Shown here one piece after another: positions 30,906 through 41,729 of a DNA stretch of 64,000 nt. How positions within the stretch are numbered: the first letter of the stretch is position 1; the number at the start of each line of letters is the position of its first letter. The notes below the pieces were generated by a model. That model saw nothing but the letters and a program-made list of their open reading frames with translations, was not told the origin of the DNA and did no database searches. This DNA comes from Aurantiochytrium sp. KH105. Lineage: Eukaryota > Sar > Bigyra > Thraustochytrida > Thraustochytriidae. Both the position numbers and the translations under genes were made by a program. The stretch spans positions 42,246 to 106,245 of the forward strand of contig BGKB01000209.1 in NCBI GenBank assembly GCA_003116975.1, written 5' to 3'.

Positions 30906-32831
30906 ATGCCGACAGGAGGCGTGGTTCTCGTGTGCAAGGACCCTGTCCCGAGCGACATCGAGGTGTCGCAGACGGCGGTGACCCCGGAGCACATCAGCGC
31001 CATCGCCAAGGAGGCGGGTATTCTCGAGGAGGAGCTCGACCTGCACGGCCCCTACATCGGCAACGTCAAGCTTAGCGTGCTCGAGAGGCTCAAGGATGCC
31101 AAGCAGGGCAGCTATGTCCTTGTGACAGGCATCAATCCGACCTCGCTCGGCGAGGGCAAGAGCACGACGACCATCGGCCTGTCCCAGGCGCTCGGCGCCC
31201 ACCTCGACAAAAAGGTCTTCACTAACATCCGTGTCCCCAGCGCGGGACCCACCTTTGGTGTCAAGGGTGGCGCAAGCGGAGGCGGCTACGCCCAGACTAT
31301 CCCGATGGAACTCTTCAACATCAATGTCCCGAACTTGCAGATCTCGCCGGTTCTTGCGGCCAACAACCTCATCGCCGCCGCTATTGACGCGCGCATGTAC
31401 CACGAGCAGACCCAGACGGACGAGGCTCTCTTTCGCAGGCTGTGCCCGAACAAGAACGGCACGCGCGAGTTCCTTCCGCCTATGCGCAAGCGCCTCGCCA
31501 AGCTTGGCATTGACAAAACGAACCCTGACGACCTCACCCCCGAAGAGGCCTCCAAGTTCGTCCGTCTCGACATCGACCCGGAGACCATCACCTGGAAGCG
31601 CGTCGTCGATACTTGCGATCGCCATCTGCGCAAGATTACCGTCGGCCAAGCCCCCAGCGAGCAGCGCGGCAAGGAGCGCTCCACCGGCTTTGACATTGCC
31701 GTCGCCTCCGAGTGCATGGCCATCCTCGCGCTCGCGACCTCTATCCGCGATCTGCGCGAGCGCCTTGGTCGCATCGTCGTGGCCTACTCCCGCGCCGGCG
31801 ACCCCGTCACCGCGGAAGATCTTGGTGTCGCTGGCGCTGCTGCCGTGCTCATGCTCGACGCTCTGCAGCCCTCTTTGATGCAAACGCTGGAAAAGACACC
31901 AGTCCTCGTCCATGCGGGCCCCTTTGCCAACATTGCGCATGGCAACAGCAGTCTCATTGCCGATCAGATTGCGCTCAAACTCGTTGGCGAGGAGGGCTTT
32001 GTGCTCACCGAGGCTGGCTTTGGTGCTGACATTGGTGCGGAAAAGTTCTTCAACATCAAGTGCCGCGCCAGTGGTCTCAAGCCCGACTGCGCCGTCATCG
32101 TCGCCACTGTCCGCGCGCTCAAGATGCACGGTGGTGGCCCTCAGGTGACCCCGGGCAAGCCTCTCGACCGCGCCTACAAGGAGGAAAACCTCGACCTTCT
32201 CGCCAAGGGCGTCGGCAACCTCCAGCACCATGTGCGCAACATGAACAAATTTGGCGTCCCTACCGTCTGCTGCATCAACCGATTCGCCACCGACACGGAC
32301 GCCGAGATTGACCTCGTGCGCCAGGCTGCGCTTGACGCAGGCGCCTACGATGCCGTCATGGCGAATCACTGGGCCGAGGGTGGTGCTGGAGCCGTCGACC
32401 TGGGCAGCTCTGTGATCAAGGCTTGCGCCGATGCACGGGCAGGCAAGGCCGGCACGGGCTTCAAGTTCCTTTACCCGCTGGAGATGAGCCTGCGCGACAA
32501 GATCCAACGCATTTCCATCGAAATTTACGGTGCCTCGGGCGTGGAGTTCAGCGACCTCGCCAACGAGCAGCTTGATCGCTACGAGCGTCTTGGCTACGGC
32601 AACCTGCCTATTTGCGTTGCCAAAACGCATCTCAGTCTCTCTGCGGATCCTTCGAAGCGCGGCGTGCCCACCGATTTTACTGTCACGGTGCGCGAGGCTC
32701 GCGCCAGTGTTGGTGCCGGCCTGATTCTTGCCATGCTTGGTGACATTATGACCATTCCAGGCCTCCCTACGCTCCCAGGATTCTTCAACGTCGACGTTAC
32801 GGACGATGGTCAAATTCTTGGCCTCTTCTAA
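30906..32831 (+). CDS. Formate-tetrahydrofolate ligase, monofunctional, divergent motifs
   Basis: The 641-aa product corresponds to the synthetase domain of C1-THF synthase, without the dehydrogenase/cyclohydrolase part. It would make 10-formyl-THF from formate, ATP and THF. Matching blocks include the P-loop TSLGEGKSTT (usually TPLGEGKST), VPSAGPTFGVKGGASGGGYAQ, RLDIDPETITWKRV, VHAGPFANIAHGNSS, EAGFGADIGAEKFFNIKCR, VATVRALKMHGGGP, YGNLPICVAKTHLSLS and a C-terminal GLF. Three conserved segments differ: residues 139-149 (INVPNLQISPV) stand where HxTGDxHA is usual; CRYSGL is CRASGL; and PGLPTRPCFYDID is PGLPTLPGFFNVD (Leu623). PROSITE signature 1 (KGGAAGGGY) is broken by a Ser. No frameshift explains these differences. 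It may be an altered-activity paralogue. It converges with the NTE-type gene 215 bp away. Confidence 0.92.
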   Translation: MPTGGVVLVCKDPVPSDIEVSQTAVTPEHISAIAKEAGILEEELDLHGPYIGNVKLSVLERLKDAKQGSYVLVTGINPTSLGEGKSTTTIGLSQALGAHLDKKVFTNIRVPSAGPTFGVKGGASGGGYAQTIPMELFNINVPNLQISPVLAANNLIAAAIDARMYHEQTQTDEALFRRLCPNKNGTREFLPPMRKRLAKLGIDKTNPDDLTPEEASKFVRLDIDPETITWKRVVDTCDRHLRKITVGQAPSEQRGKERSTGFDIAVASECMAILALATSIRDLRERLGRIVVAYSRAGDPVTAEDLGVAGAAAVLMLDALQPSLMQTLEKTPVLVHAGPFANIAHGNSSLIADQIALKLVGEEGFVLTEAGFGADIGAEKFFNIKCRASGLKPDCAVIVATVRALKMHGGGPQVTPGKPLDRAYKEENLDLLAKGVGNLQHHVRNMNKFGVPTVCCINRFATDTDAEIDLVRQAALDAGAYDAVMANHWAEGGAGAVDLGSSVIKACADARAGKAGTGFKFLYPLEMSLRDKIQRISIEIYGASGVEFSDLANEQLDRYERLGYGNLPICVAKTHLSLSADPSKRGVPTDFTVTVREARASVGAGLILAMLGDIMTIPGLPTLPGFFNVDVTDDGQILGLF

Positions 32832-33046
32832 CTTGATTAGGAAAAAAATAAATGAAGAGGTCGAAAGAAATGTTGCCACACACACGAGAACATTTCCCCC
32901 CAACCCATCACAGCCCACATCCATCATCAAGAAAAATAGTTGAAAAAGGAAAAGGAAAGGGACAGGTACCTAAACCATAAAGAAGTCTCCTGCAGTACTT
33001 TGCTTCTTATTCTAATGACTTTTTGATTGAACGTGGTAACCACGAC

Positions 33047-36000
33047 CTAACTCAAGGAATCTACGTTAGCCTTTTGTGTCCACGATCCCGTTCGACGCAG
33101 GGTCAGAGCGCTTGCACGAAGTCCTGAACCCTTTTTATCTTTCCGGGAAGGCCTCGCTGCGCTAGACTTGGAAACAGGCGACCACGTAATGCATCGGTAC
33201 TTGGACGCGTTATTGCGTCGAAGATCGTCCAGCCAGGCCTGAACCTTGGGTCTCGCATACTTGTAGGCTCGTTCTTGGATTTCGGCGCTTCGTGCAAACT
33301 CGAGCGTACTCACATCGTCCACGGGCGGTTGCAAGTACAAGTCGATGCATTCACGCAGAGAGGGATTGCTCGAGGGCTCAAGACCACCATAGCGGCGCGT
33401 GTAGGCAGACCCCAGCACCTTTTTATCCACCTGACCCGTGCTGCCCTGCTTGACGCTGCTAATGTACGCGAGCTGCGTCTGAATGTCACTCGATGTCGGA
33501 ATTGCGGGTGTCTCCACAAACGGATTGAGCCAGCGGAACAAGTACCCCCATCCGCTCAGCTCGGCACCATAGTCTGCACCAGCAAACTGCCACGAGCCCT
33601 GAACATCGATGGCTATCACGGTCGCCTGCGGTCCAAGATATCTACGCATGATGTCTGCGGGAAGGTTGTTGGTGTACCCGCCATCGCATAGGTAATGAAC
33701 AACCTTTTTGATTTTCTTGGGACCGCGTTTTCCGGGAGAGGTCTCGTCTTGAGCTTCATTGTCGACCGTCCAGGCCGAAATCTCAGGTTTGGCCGAGTCT
33801 TGCTCAATGTTTGGCTTTGCCACGGAGCGCCGCTGGCGCAACGAAGAAGCAGGTTGTGCGCCTTGCACTTGCTCATCGCTTCCAAGCTGATCGTCGACGC
33901 CGTCCGCGCCGTCTGGCTTCTGGAACCTGCTACCGTCGTAGGGTGGCAGCATGCTCGTTACAGAGTCGACAGTGCTCGAAAACGTGCTGTCGTCCTTTCC
34001 ATCCTTGCCATGCCTCCTTTCATTCTTTTCTCCGGCCCCCTCCTCCTCCTCTTCTCCCTCGACGTCGTCATCGTCTTGTTCCTCCTCTTCGATCACGTCA
34101 CAGACCGGAGGCATAAAGTTCACAAGGGTCATGGAGGCGCGTACGTAGCGCCAAAGACTGCCATTTCGGTGCGCAATCTCGTTCGAGTCGGTAAGATCCG
34201 TGGTCATGCAGAAATAGGGCAACCAGAGATCCTCGATGCGCGTTGCACCGAGAAATTGAATAATGCCACGATTGAAGTTGCCACCCGTGAACCAAGACAC
34301 CACGGGGAGCGTGAGGTCTGAGACCTTTTCCCACACAGAGGCCATGCTGGTCGCAAACTTGCCAAGGAGCTTGTGCAAAAGCAAGGTGTCGCACTTCATT
34401 GCGTACACTGCACCGAGGAAGGCGCCAATACTCGTACCCGCAACAAAGTCAACGGGGATGCCCATCTCCTCGAGACAGCGGAGAACGGAAATGTGCGCCA
34501 TGCCGCGCGCGCCGCCGCCTCCAAGAACAATGCCAACAGACTCGCCAATGAGCCAGCGCGAAAGGCGGCGAAAGTCGGACTTGAAGTGCTCGACATCGAA
34601 ATATCCAGATCGCCCATAGGCATCCATCCGATTTGGATGAAAGCGGATGTGATGATGATGCTGGAGGTCGCCGCGATTGGTGATCCAGTCGCGCGTGTTG
34701 CTCGGCAGCTCAGTCATGTCGCGGCGACCAGAGTCAATGTGCAAGAGAACTAGTTCCTTGCGAGCGTTTGTGTTGACAGAGGCCAGCTTTCGCTCCAGAG
34801 GTGTAATCTCGGGCCCGTCAGCCGCATTGGCGACATAGAGGACCAAATCCGCCTGGGCGATGCAGAGCTTGGACCACCACGAAGGCTCGGGTTCGGACCA
34901 CGGATCCGCCTGATAAAAGACAATGTCGCTTGTGTCCTCGGCCTCGCTGAGCCAGGTCAGTAAAATGAGCTGCTCCAGAGGGGAGAGCGGTGCCGAAATA
35001 ACATTACTCACGCCGAGCTTGCGCTCCTCGGCCATGCGCTCGACCATATCAGAGTTGAGAGTTTCGACGCTCGAGCCCATCGTCTTGAGGGTAGCCGAGA
35101 GCGTATGGAGAAAGAGGTCCACGGGCGCAGAAGGGCTGGCCGGGACGATGGCCACCACGCTTGAAGTCATGCCTGCGCGAGCCGTCGATGTTTGCGAAAA
35201 GGGCTGCATCAGAGACCGACTCATTGTTCGGCCCATGTGAAAGACAACCTGGGGAAAGACGGCCATAACCGCCAGCATTGCTGCTTTGGGAAGCACGGCA
35301 AGCTGTGTGCTTCGAAGCGCCGTGACACTTTCTGGCATAGGCTCTTCCGTGAGGAAGGATACCTCACCAATGAGCGCCCCGCGACCGTATTCGCGGTCCA
35401 CGTTCTGAAAGGCAGACATGCGAGTCTTTTTGGACCGCGTGCCACGCAGACGGCCGTGCAAGACGACAAAGAGCTCGTTGCAGGTCTCGCCCTCCTCGAC
35501 GAGGCTTTCTCCAGCAACCAGATGACGCCACGTTGTTGTGAGATCAATCATACGAATCACGTCGGAGAGATGAGTTGCGATGCTCTCTGCTTTCTTGACG
35601 ATGATTGCAGGGAACCTGTCGATGAGCTCGTAATAGTCTGGCTGCGCGAGACGAGCCACAACCGTCTCCTTGTCCGTGGGACTTGCGCGAACCCACACAG
35701 ACTCTGCAGATTGCAGACTGTTGCGTCCAAGATACCAGTCGCTCCAGGCTCCAGTCAGGAGAGAAAGATGGCCAAAGGTCTCGCCGCGTCGAAAACAATG
35801 CTCGCGCCTGCTTTTGGCATCGTTGCCTCGCTCACCTACCAAAACTTCGAGACCACCTTTGATCACCACGTACAGCGCGGCCTCACTGGAGACGTCAATA
35901 ACTTCTTTGCCTGCACTGAGCTTGACAATGTGCACGAGCGGCCTGCGCGAGTCGTGGGCGCGACGTCGCTGTTGCGAAGCCGTAGCGCTGCCGGGTAGGG

Positions 36001-37687
36001 ACAGGGGACTCACTTCGTCCTTGGAAAAGGTTTCCGGGGTTCCCGTCGACTTTCCCGAGGGAGAAGGCGGTTCGCGCTCATCATGCGTCGACGTGGAACG
36101 CAGGAGATTGAGAGAGGAGTCATCGGCGCCGAGCGAAAATTGACCCGGCAAGCTAATAGACATTTCCACGCTCGAGACAGTCTTGCTCAGCGGAGCGGGT
36201 GTAATTGTCGAGCGGCTCGAGATTGAGGCGGAGTCATCTTCGTTGTCATCCTCGCTGATCCAGTCGGCGAGATCGACGGCATTGGTGAGCTCTTGGCGCG
36301 AGATGCCTAACTCACGGCTCACGAGGCCAAGGATGGCTTCGTCTGACATGGGGCCATCATTCGTCACTCGTTTACCTGCATCAGTTTTCGGGATGATGAT
36401 ACGACCTGTGAGGCGAAAGAGGGACATGAAGGTGATGCGGTTGAGCCGAATAAGAATGCGCAGCAAAAGCTCCTCGCGAAGGCCAGGAAACTCACTAAAG
36501 AGCGGACCCAAACAATTTTTGTGAGTTATGCACAAGATCGTCGTGTCTTCCTCAGCAGTGGCAGCAGCAACTGTTTTCACGGGGAGCTCCAAAATGGCAG
36601 AGAGTAGCTCCGAAAGTCCGGTTACGTTTTCGTCCCGACCCAGAAATACGCCTTGCTGGCCCATGCCCGGCGCGGTGGTTGCCGCATCGGGAATGTCGGT
36701 TGACGAACCTTCAAATCTGTACGCAGATGAATTTGCAAGCGCTGCAGGGAGCTCAACACGCATAGCGCCCGAAACGACCACGCCAAAGCGTGCCTCGGGC
36801 AGGTCTTCACCCGAATCGAAAAGTTTTTCGCCCGCACTGAGCTCGATGCGCTCGACGCGAGCGCAGATGGCACGGAGAATCTGATCGGGGAGCCAAGAAA
36901 AGATTTCGGTTTTGCGGAGGCACTTGATAAGGTCCGCATCCTCGTCCATTTGGAACTGCTCGTCGAGCATTTCGCCGACTTGGCGCTGAGTGAAGGAAGA
37001 CATAACACCAAAGCGGCCCGAGCCCCCACTTTCGGGTCCCGCGCCGAGTTTGATTTGGCGATTGCTCCTCGGTGGTTCGGCGTAAATGGAACGCAGACCA
37101 TCGCCATGGCGCGTCGCGGCAGTCACCCACCGGTATCTGCGTCGTTCTTTAAAGGTATCGACGGCAGCCTTGATGGAGAAGCGTTCCTTGAGCTCGCGGT
37201 ACTTGCGCTTGGCGCGAGCAAGGTTGCCCTCGCGGTCCAGACGCCGAATAATCTGCGAAGAGACCTCGTCACCAAAGGTGCCCCCACCGAGGCCCTCGAC
37301 CGTTGTCATGGAGGCGGCGCGGCTCGCGTCTGTAAGAGGTGGCGGACGCTCAGGCATGGGGCTACTACCACCAGAGGCAGAGGTGGATTTTCTGCTCTTG
37401 CTAAGCTCGTTGCTGCGGAGAAGGAATTTGATGACGATTGAGAGCACGGCGACGACGGCCAAAATGGCCACGAGGACTCCGAATCCAAAGCCAGACTCAT
37501 TCCACCGCGATCGGGCGGCCTCTGCGGCCTCGGCCAGAGCATCCGCCGCCTTGCTCGCCGCCTTGGCCGCCGTCGCCTCTTCGTTCGTTTCGGGCTCGGC
37601 CGCCGTTGATGGCAGAAAGGTGTTCGTCGTCAGCGTCACCAGCGTCGTCACCACCACGGCACGAAGCTGTCTCTGCGAGCGCGCCAT
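33047..37687 (-). CDS. NTE/PNPLA6-type lysophospholipase with cyclic-nucleotide-binding-like domains
   Basis: The 1546-aa product has the architecture of neuropathy target esterase, an ER-associated phospholipase B/lysophospholipase. Order: signal-like hydrophobic N-terminus, a transmembrane helix (GVLVAILAVVAVLSIVIKFL), three cNMP-binding-like domains (about 280-950), a nucleotide-binding-like stretch, then the patatin domain. The patatin core shows LGGGGARGMAH, GTSIGAF (Ser1086) and CDGGYTNNLP (Asp1335), with LWLPYFCMTTD and LWRYVRASMTL between. In human NTE the Ser and Asp are 120 residues apart (966 and 1086); here they are 249 apart, because an acidic, then Ser/Lys-rich insertion of about 130 residues follows MPPVCD. 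The ATG at 37687 gives the better signal-anchor. An in-frame ATG at 37846 would add 53 Arg/Ala-rich residues. Confidence 0.92.
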   Translation of the reverse strand: MARSQRQLRAVVVTTLVTLTTNTFLPSTAAEPETNEEATAAKAASKAADALAEAAEAARSRWNESGFGFGVLVAILAVVAVLSIVIKFLLRSNELSKSRKSTSASGGSSPMPERPPPLTDASRAASMTTVEGLGGGTFGDEVSSQIIRRLDREGNLARAKRKYRELKERFSIKAAVDTFKERRRYRWVTAATRHGDGLRSIYAEPPRSNRQIKLGAGPESGGSGRFGVMSSFTQRQVGEMLDEQFQMDEDADLIKCLRKTEIFSWLPDQILRAICARVERIELSAGEKLFDSGEDLPEARFGVVVSGAMRVELPAALANSSAYRFEGSSTDIPDAATTAPGMGQQGVFLGRDENVTGLSELLSAILELPVKTVAAATAEEDTTILCITHKNCLGPLFSEFPGLREELLLRILIRLNRITFMSLFRLTGRIIIPKTDAGKRVTNDGPMSDEAILGLVSRELGISRQELTNAVDLADWISEDDNEDDSASISSRSTITPAPLSKTVSSVEMSISLPGQFSLGADDSSLNLLRSTSTHDEREPPSPSGKSTGTPETFSKDEVSPLSLPGSATASQQRRRAHDSRRPLVHIVKLSAGKEVIDVSSEAALYVVIKGGLEVLVGERGNDAKSRREHCFRRGETFGHLSLLTGAWSDWYLGRNSLQSAESVWVRASPTDKETVVARLAQPDYYELIDRFPAIIVKKAESIATHLSDVIRMIDLTTTWRHLVAGESLVEEGETCNELFVVLHGRLRGTRSKKTRMSAFQNVDREYGRGALIGEVSFLTEEPMPESVTALRSTQLAVLPKAAMLAVMAVFPQVVFHMGRTMSRSLMQPFSQTSTARAGMTSSVVAIVPASPSAPVDLFLHTLSATLKTMGSSVETLNSDMVERMAEERKLGVSNVISAPLSPLEQLILLTWLSEAEDTSDIVFYQADPWSEPEPSWWSKLCIAQADLVLYVANAADGPEITPLERKLASVNTNARKELVLLHIDSGRRDMTELPSNTRDWITNRGDLQHHHHIRFHPNRMDAYGRSGYFDVEHFKSDFRRLSRWLIGESVGIVLGGGGARGMAHISVLRCLEEMGIPVDFVAGTSIGAFLGAVYAMKCDTLLLHKLLGKFATSMASVWEKVSDLTLPVVSWFTGGNFNRGIIQFLGATRIEDLWLPYFCMTTDLTDSNEIAHRNGSLWRYVRASMTLVNFMPPVCDVIEEEEQDDDDVEGEEEEEGAGEKNERRHGKDGKDDSTFSSTVDSVTSMLPPYDGSRFQKPDGADGVDDQLGSDEQVQGAQPASSLRQRRSVAKPNIEQDSAKPEISAWTVDNEAQDETSPGKRGPKKIKKVVHYLCDGGYTNNLPADIMRRYLGPQATVIAIDVQGSWQFAGADYGAELSGWGYLFRWLNPFVETPAIPTSSDIQTQLAYISSVKQGSTGQVDKKVLGSAYTRRYGGLEPSSNPSLRECIDLYLQPPVDDVSTLEFARSAEIQERAYKYARPKVQAWLDDLRRNNASKYRCITWSPVSKSSAARPSRKDKKGSGLRASALTLRRTGSWTQKANVDSLS

Positions 37688-38377
37688 CCTGCCTGCCTGA
37701 CTGCGCAGGTAGATGCTTGCGCCGCGCCTCGCGGCCGCCTTCCGCCCGCGCGTACGCGCCCACGCACGCACGCACGCACGCACGTCGCGCGCGGCTCTGC
37801 TGGACTGGTCTGGCCTGGCCCAGCTAGATCGATTCCGTGTTTGCATCGCGCTTGGCCGCTGCGCCTCGGATCCGCGCGAAGTTCAGAAAGAGCCACGGGC
37901 CCACACTGCGGTGGGGCTGCGGTAGTGGTGTGGTAGGCATTGAGGCGGCGGAGCTGCGGTGCGCGGCGAAGCCCAGCGCGACGTCAGCGTCCGTCCGCCG
38001 ACAGCGACCACGAAGAAGACTCCATGCAGTGCGCCATGGCAACGAGGGATTGAGCGCCGACCTGGCTGCTGGGTTGTACGACGAAAAATCGTCAGTGACG
38101 AGTATGTGTTGCAGAGATGAGACTCTCCGCGGACTGACTGAAACGTGGCTGGCAGCTTCAAATGGGATGCGATGCGATGCGATGCGATGCGAGAAGGGGA
38201 GCAAGTGCTCAAGGAGCGGGGTAGAATGGCAAGATGGCGGGCTCCCTTGACGGAATGTCCAGAGAGGGACGAATCTGATCATTTTCTGAAGAAGACGGAC
38301 GCGATGAAAGGAGCAAAGGTTCAACGTGGGATGCAGAACGAAGAAGATAAAAGAGGCAAAATAGGACAATGATGAAG
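37688..38377. other. Intergenic with GATGC repeats
   Basis: Between two minus-strand genes. A GATGC/GCGAT pentanucleotide run sits at about 38165-38190 and CGCA repeats at about 37760-37785. It should contain the NTE-type promoter and the LRR 3' UTR. No coding frame. Confidence 0.5.
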
Positions 38378-39526
38378 CTAGGTTTCGCTGTAAGGCTTGA
38401 GTGTTGGCGGCGTGCCGTGCTCGCGCACGTATGCTGCAATCTCATTGCGGTGTTTCCAGTCTTTGCAGGTGTACTCAACCGCGCAAGGCGTGCCTTCGAT
38501 GCAACTACAGCTTCCACGGTCTTCGTTGGCGTCAGCCACGGTGTCGGAGCGGTTCATGTCTTCGCGGAAGTGAGGAAGATTCTGCAGCGGAACATTAGCG
38601 CCGGACTCTTTGAGCAAATGATTGTCGAGAAGCTCAAGCTTGGGTAAACGTGTGTGCAAAAGCGAAGCATACTCGGTTCGTGTTTTGGTGCATTCTTGAA
38701 AAGGGTTTTCGCGGAAGTCGAGCTCGCGCAGACCTTCGAGCCAAGCAATGGTGGCCACTACAGCGTGGATATCTGTGAGCTCGTTTTCTTGAGCTGCGAG
38801 CGCGCGAAGATTCTTGAGCGCGGATATAGATGCAGGCAGAGAAGTCCATCCGCAGCCATCGGCAACGAGTCGCTGCAACGTACCAGCGAGAGGCTGGAAG
38901 TCAATGGCGGAGTTGTCACTCGTCTGAATGTAGCTAATGTCGAGTATCGCAAGTCTCCAGAGCCCATGAAGATCGAGTCGCGAGGCGACACTTGCACTTC
39001 CGAGGCTGAGCTTTCGCAGCCAGGGGAGCCCGATGCGCATGGGCTGCTCTGCAGATGGGGTCGCGTTTTCGGTCAGATCGAGCGCAACAATGTGATGGCG
39101 GCCTGCAGCCGGCGGCGTGACGACTTGCATGATGTCGCATGCAGCATCGAGTACGCGGATATTCCGAGGCATTTCGCGGGGCGTAGCGTCCGCGAGAATA
39201 CCGTGGATCTCCTCTTCGGAATCGATTTCTTCCTCTTCGAGATCTTCGATTGCGAGGTCTATGTCCGCGAGATCTGCGTCGACCAGCTTAAGCCAGGGAT
39301 CATGTGCTTCGGCAAAGGCGTTCAGAGCGTCGAGCATACTGCTTGCGTCGGGCGCGCTCATACTCCCTTGGTCTTCTCCTCGGCTTTCGGCCGTCGCGTC
39401 GTCGTTGTCCGCTTCATCTTGTGCGCTAAGAGCCTTTTCCGCACTTGTTTCTTCGATACCATAGACCTTTGCGATCTCAGCAATGTGCTCGGTCTCGAGC
39501 GCGCTCACCGACGAGGCGGCCCCCAT
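38378..39526 (-). CDS. Leucine-rich-repeat protein with possible N-myristoylation site
   Basis: The 382-aa product begins MGAASSVS, which fits the N-myristoylation consensus (Gly2, Ser6), and so suggests membrane attachment. An acidic region (EDLEEEEIDSEEE) follows at about 100-115. Degenerate leucine-rich repeats span about 150-325, for example LPWLRKLSLGS, LQRLVADGCGWTSLP, LKNLRALAAQENEL and LEGLRELDFRENPF, with an LRR-cap-like LPKLELLDNHLL. The tail is Cys-rich (CSCIEGTPC, then YTCKDWKH), which could bind metal. A Met 13 codons upstream (39565) is also in frame, and the open frame continues to 40012, so the start is chosen on the myristoylation motif. Function is unknown; LRRs usually bind proteins. 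Confidence 0.75.
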   Translation of the reverse strand: MGAASSVSALETEHIAEIAKVYGIEETSAEKALSAQDEADNDDATAESRGEDQGSMSAPDASSMLDALNAFAEAHDPWLKLVDADLADIDLAIEDLEEEEIDSEEEIHGILADATPREMPRNIRVLDAACDIMQVVTPPAAGRHHIVALDLTENATPSAEQPMRIGLPWLRKLSLGSASVASRLDLHGLWRLAILDISYIQTSDNSAIDFQPLAGTLQRLVADGCGWTSLPASISALKNLRALAAQENELTDIHAVVATIAWLEGLRELDFRENPFQECTKTRTEYASLLHTRLPKLELLDNHLLKESGANVPLQNLPHFREDMNRSDTVADANEDRGSCSCIEGTPCAVEYTCKDWKHRNEIAAYVREHGTPPTLKPYSET

Positions 39527-41130
<1,604 letters not shown>

Positions 41131-41409
41131 ATGTCGGACGACCTTGACACGAAGTTTAACCAGGCGGTGGAGCGCGTCAAGACGGAGAAGCCCAAGGAGG
41201 GCGTCGAGCTCACGAACGAGGACAAGCTCAAGGTGTACGCCCTGTACAAGCAGGCCACCGTCGGCGACGTCCAGGGCTCGCAGCCGTGGGCCGTCAACTT
41301 CGAGGCCCGCGCCAAGTGGGACGCCTGGAACGCCGTCAAGGGCAAGGACTCCGAGACCGCCAAGAAGGAGTACGTCGAGGAGGTCAACCGCCAGCTCGGT
41401 GAGCCGTAA
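41131..41409 (+). CDS. Acyl-CoA-binding protein
   Basis: The 92-aa product is a single-domain acyl-CoA-binding protein, a cytosolic four-helix bundle that carries long-chain acyl-CoA. Signature: FNQAVERVK, then LKVYALYKQATVGD with the conserved Tyr and Lys, and AKWDAWNAVKGKDSETAKKEYV with the conserved Lys and Trp. Length is typical (about 86-92). Two in-frame Met codons lie upstream (41038 and 41068), but only the ATG at 41131 gives a standard ACBP N-terminus (MSDDLDTKF). CAA repeats follow the stop. In an oil-accumulating protist this protein would serve acyl-CoA traffic for lipid synthesis; that link is inference. Confidence 0.96.
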   Translation: MSDDLDTKFNQAVERVKTEKPKEGVELTNEDKLKVYALYKQATVGDVQGSQPWAVNFEARAKWDAWNAVKGKDSETAKKEYVEEVNRQLGEP

Positions 41410-41729
41410 GCGATTTCTTTCCCCCAACAACAACAACAACAACCACAACAACAACAACAAGGTAAAATCAAAAAGAAAGAGAAGCGCACAGCACGCTACG
41501 AGCCTCGCGAGCACAAGATTAGCTGCACACACCACCACATACAAGTTCGCCTCGGCGATATTTTGGATTGATTTATCTCTCGTTTTCATTTGCTCTCACT
41601 TCCCTATTCTCTTGGATCATTTTAAAGTTGACATGGTTCTGCGTTCAATAAAATGGGAGATAACACGCGTGCGTACGCGTGCTGCCGAGATTCTTCTTTC
41701 TCTCTCTCTACTTTTTTTTCTCTTGTTGT
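41410..41729. other. Convergent 3' ends with CAA repeat
   Basis: A CAA tract (41425-41460) directly follows the ACBP stop. Beyond it an AATAAA-like signal (near 41648) lies in AT-richer sequence. The opposing PH-domain gene ends at 41730. Confidence 0.6.

Noticed and set aside
30732-32930. 732-codon minus-strand ORF
   Set aside because: It is the antisense shadow of the formate-THF ligase gene; the plus strand has full-length homology.
37688-37846. 53-residue upstream extension of the NTE-type protein
   Set aside because: The in-frame ATG at 37846 adds an Arg/Ala-rich segment that would bury the signal-anchor at 37687; it is kept only as a possibility.
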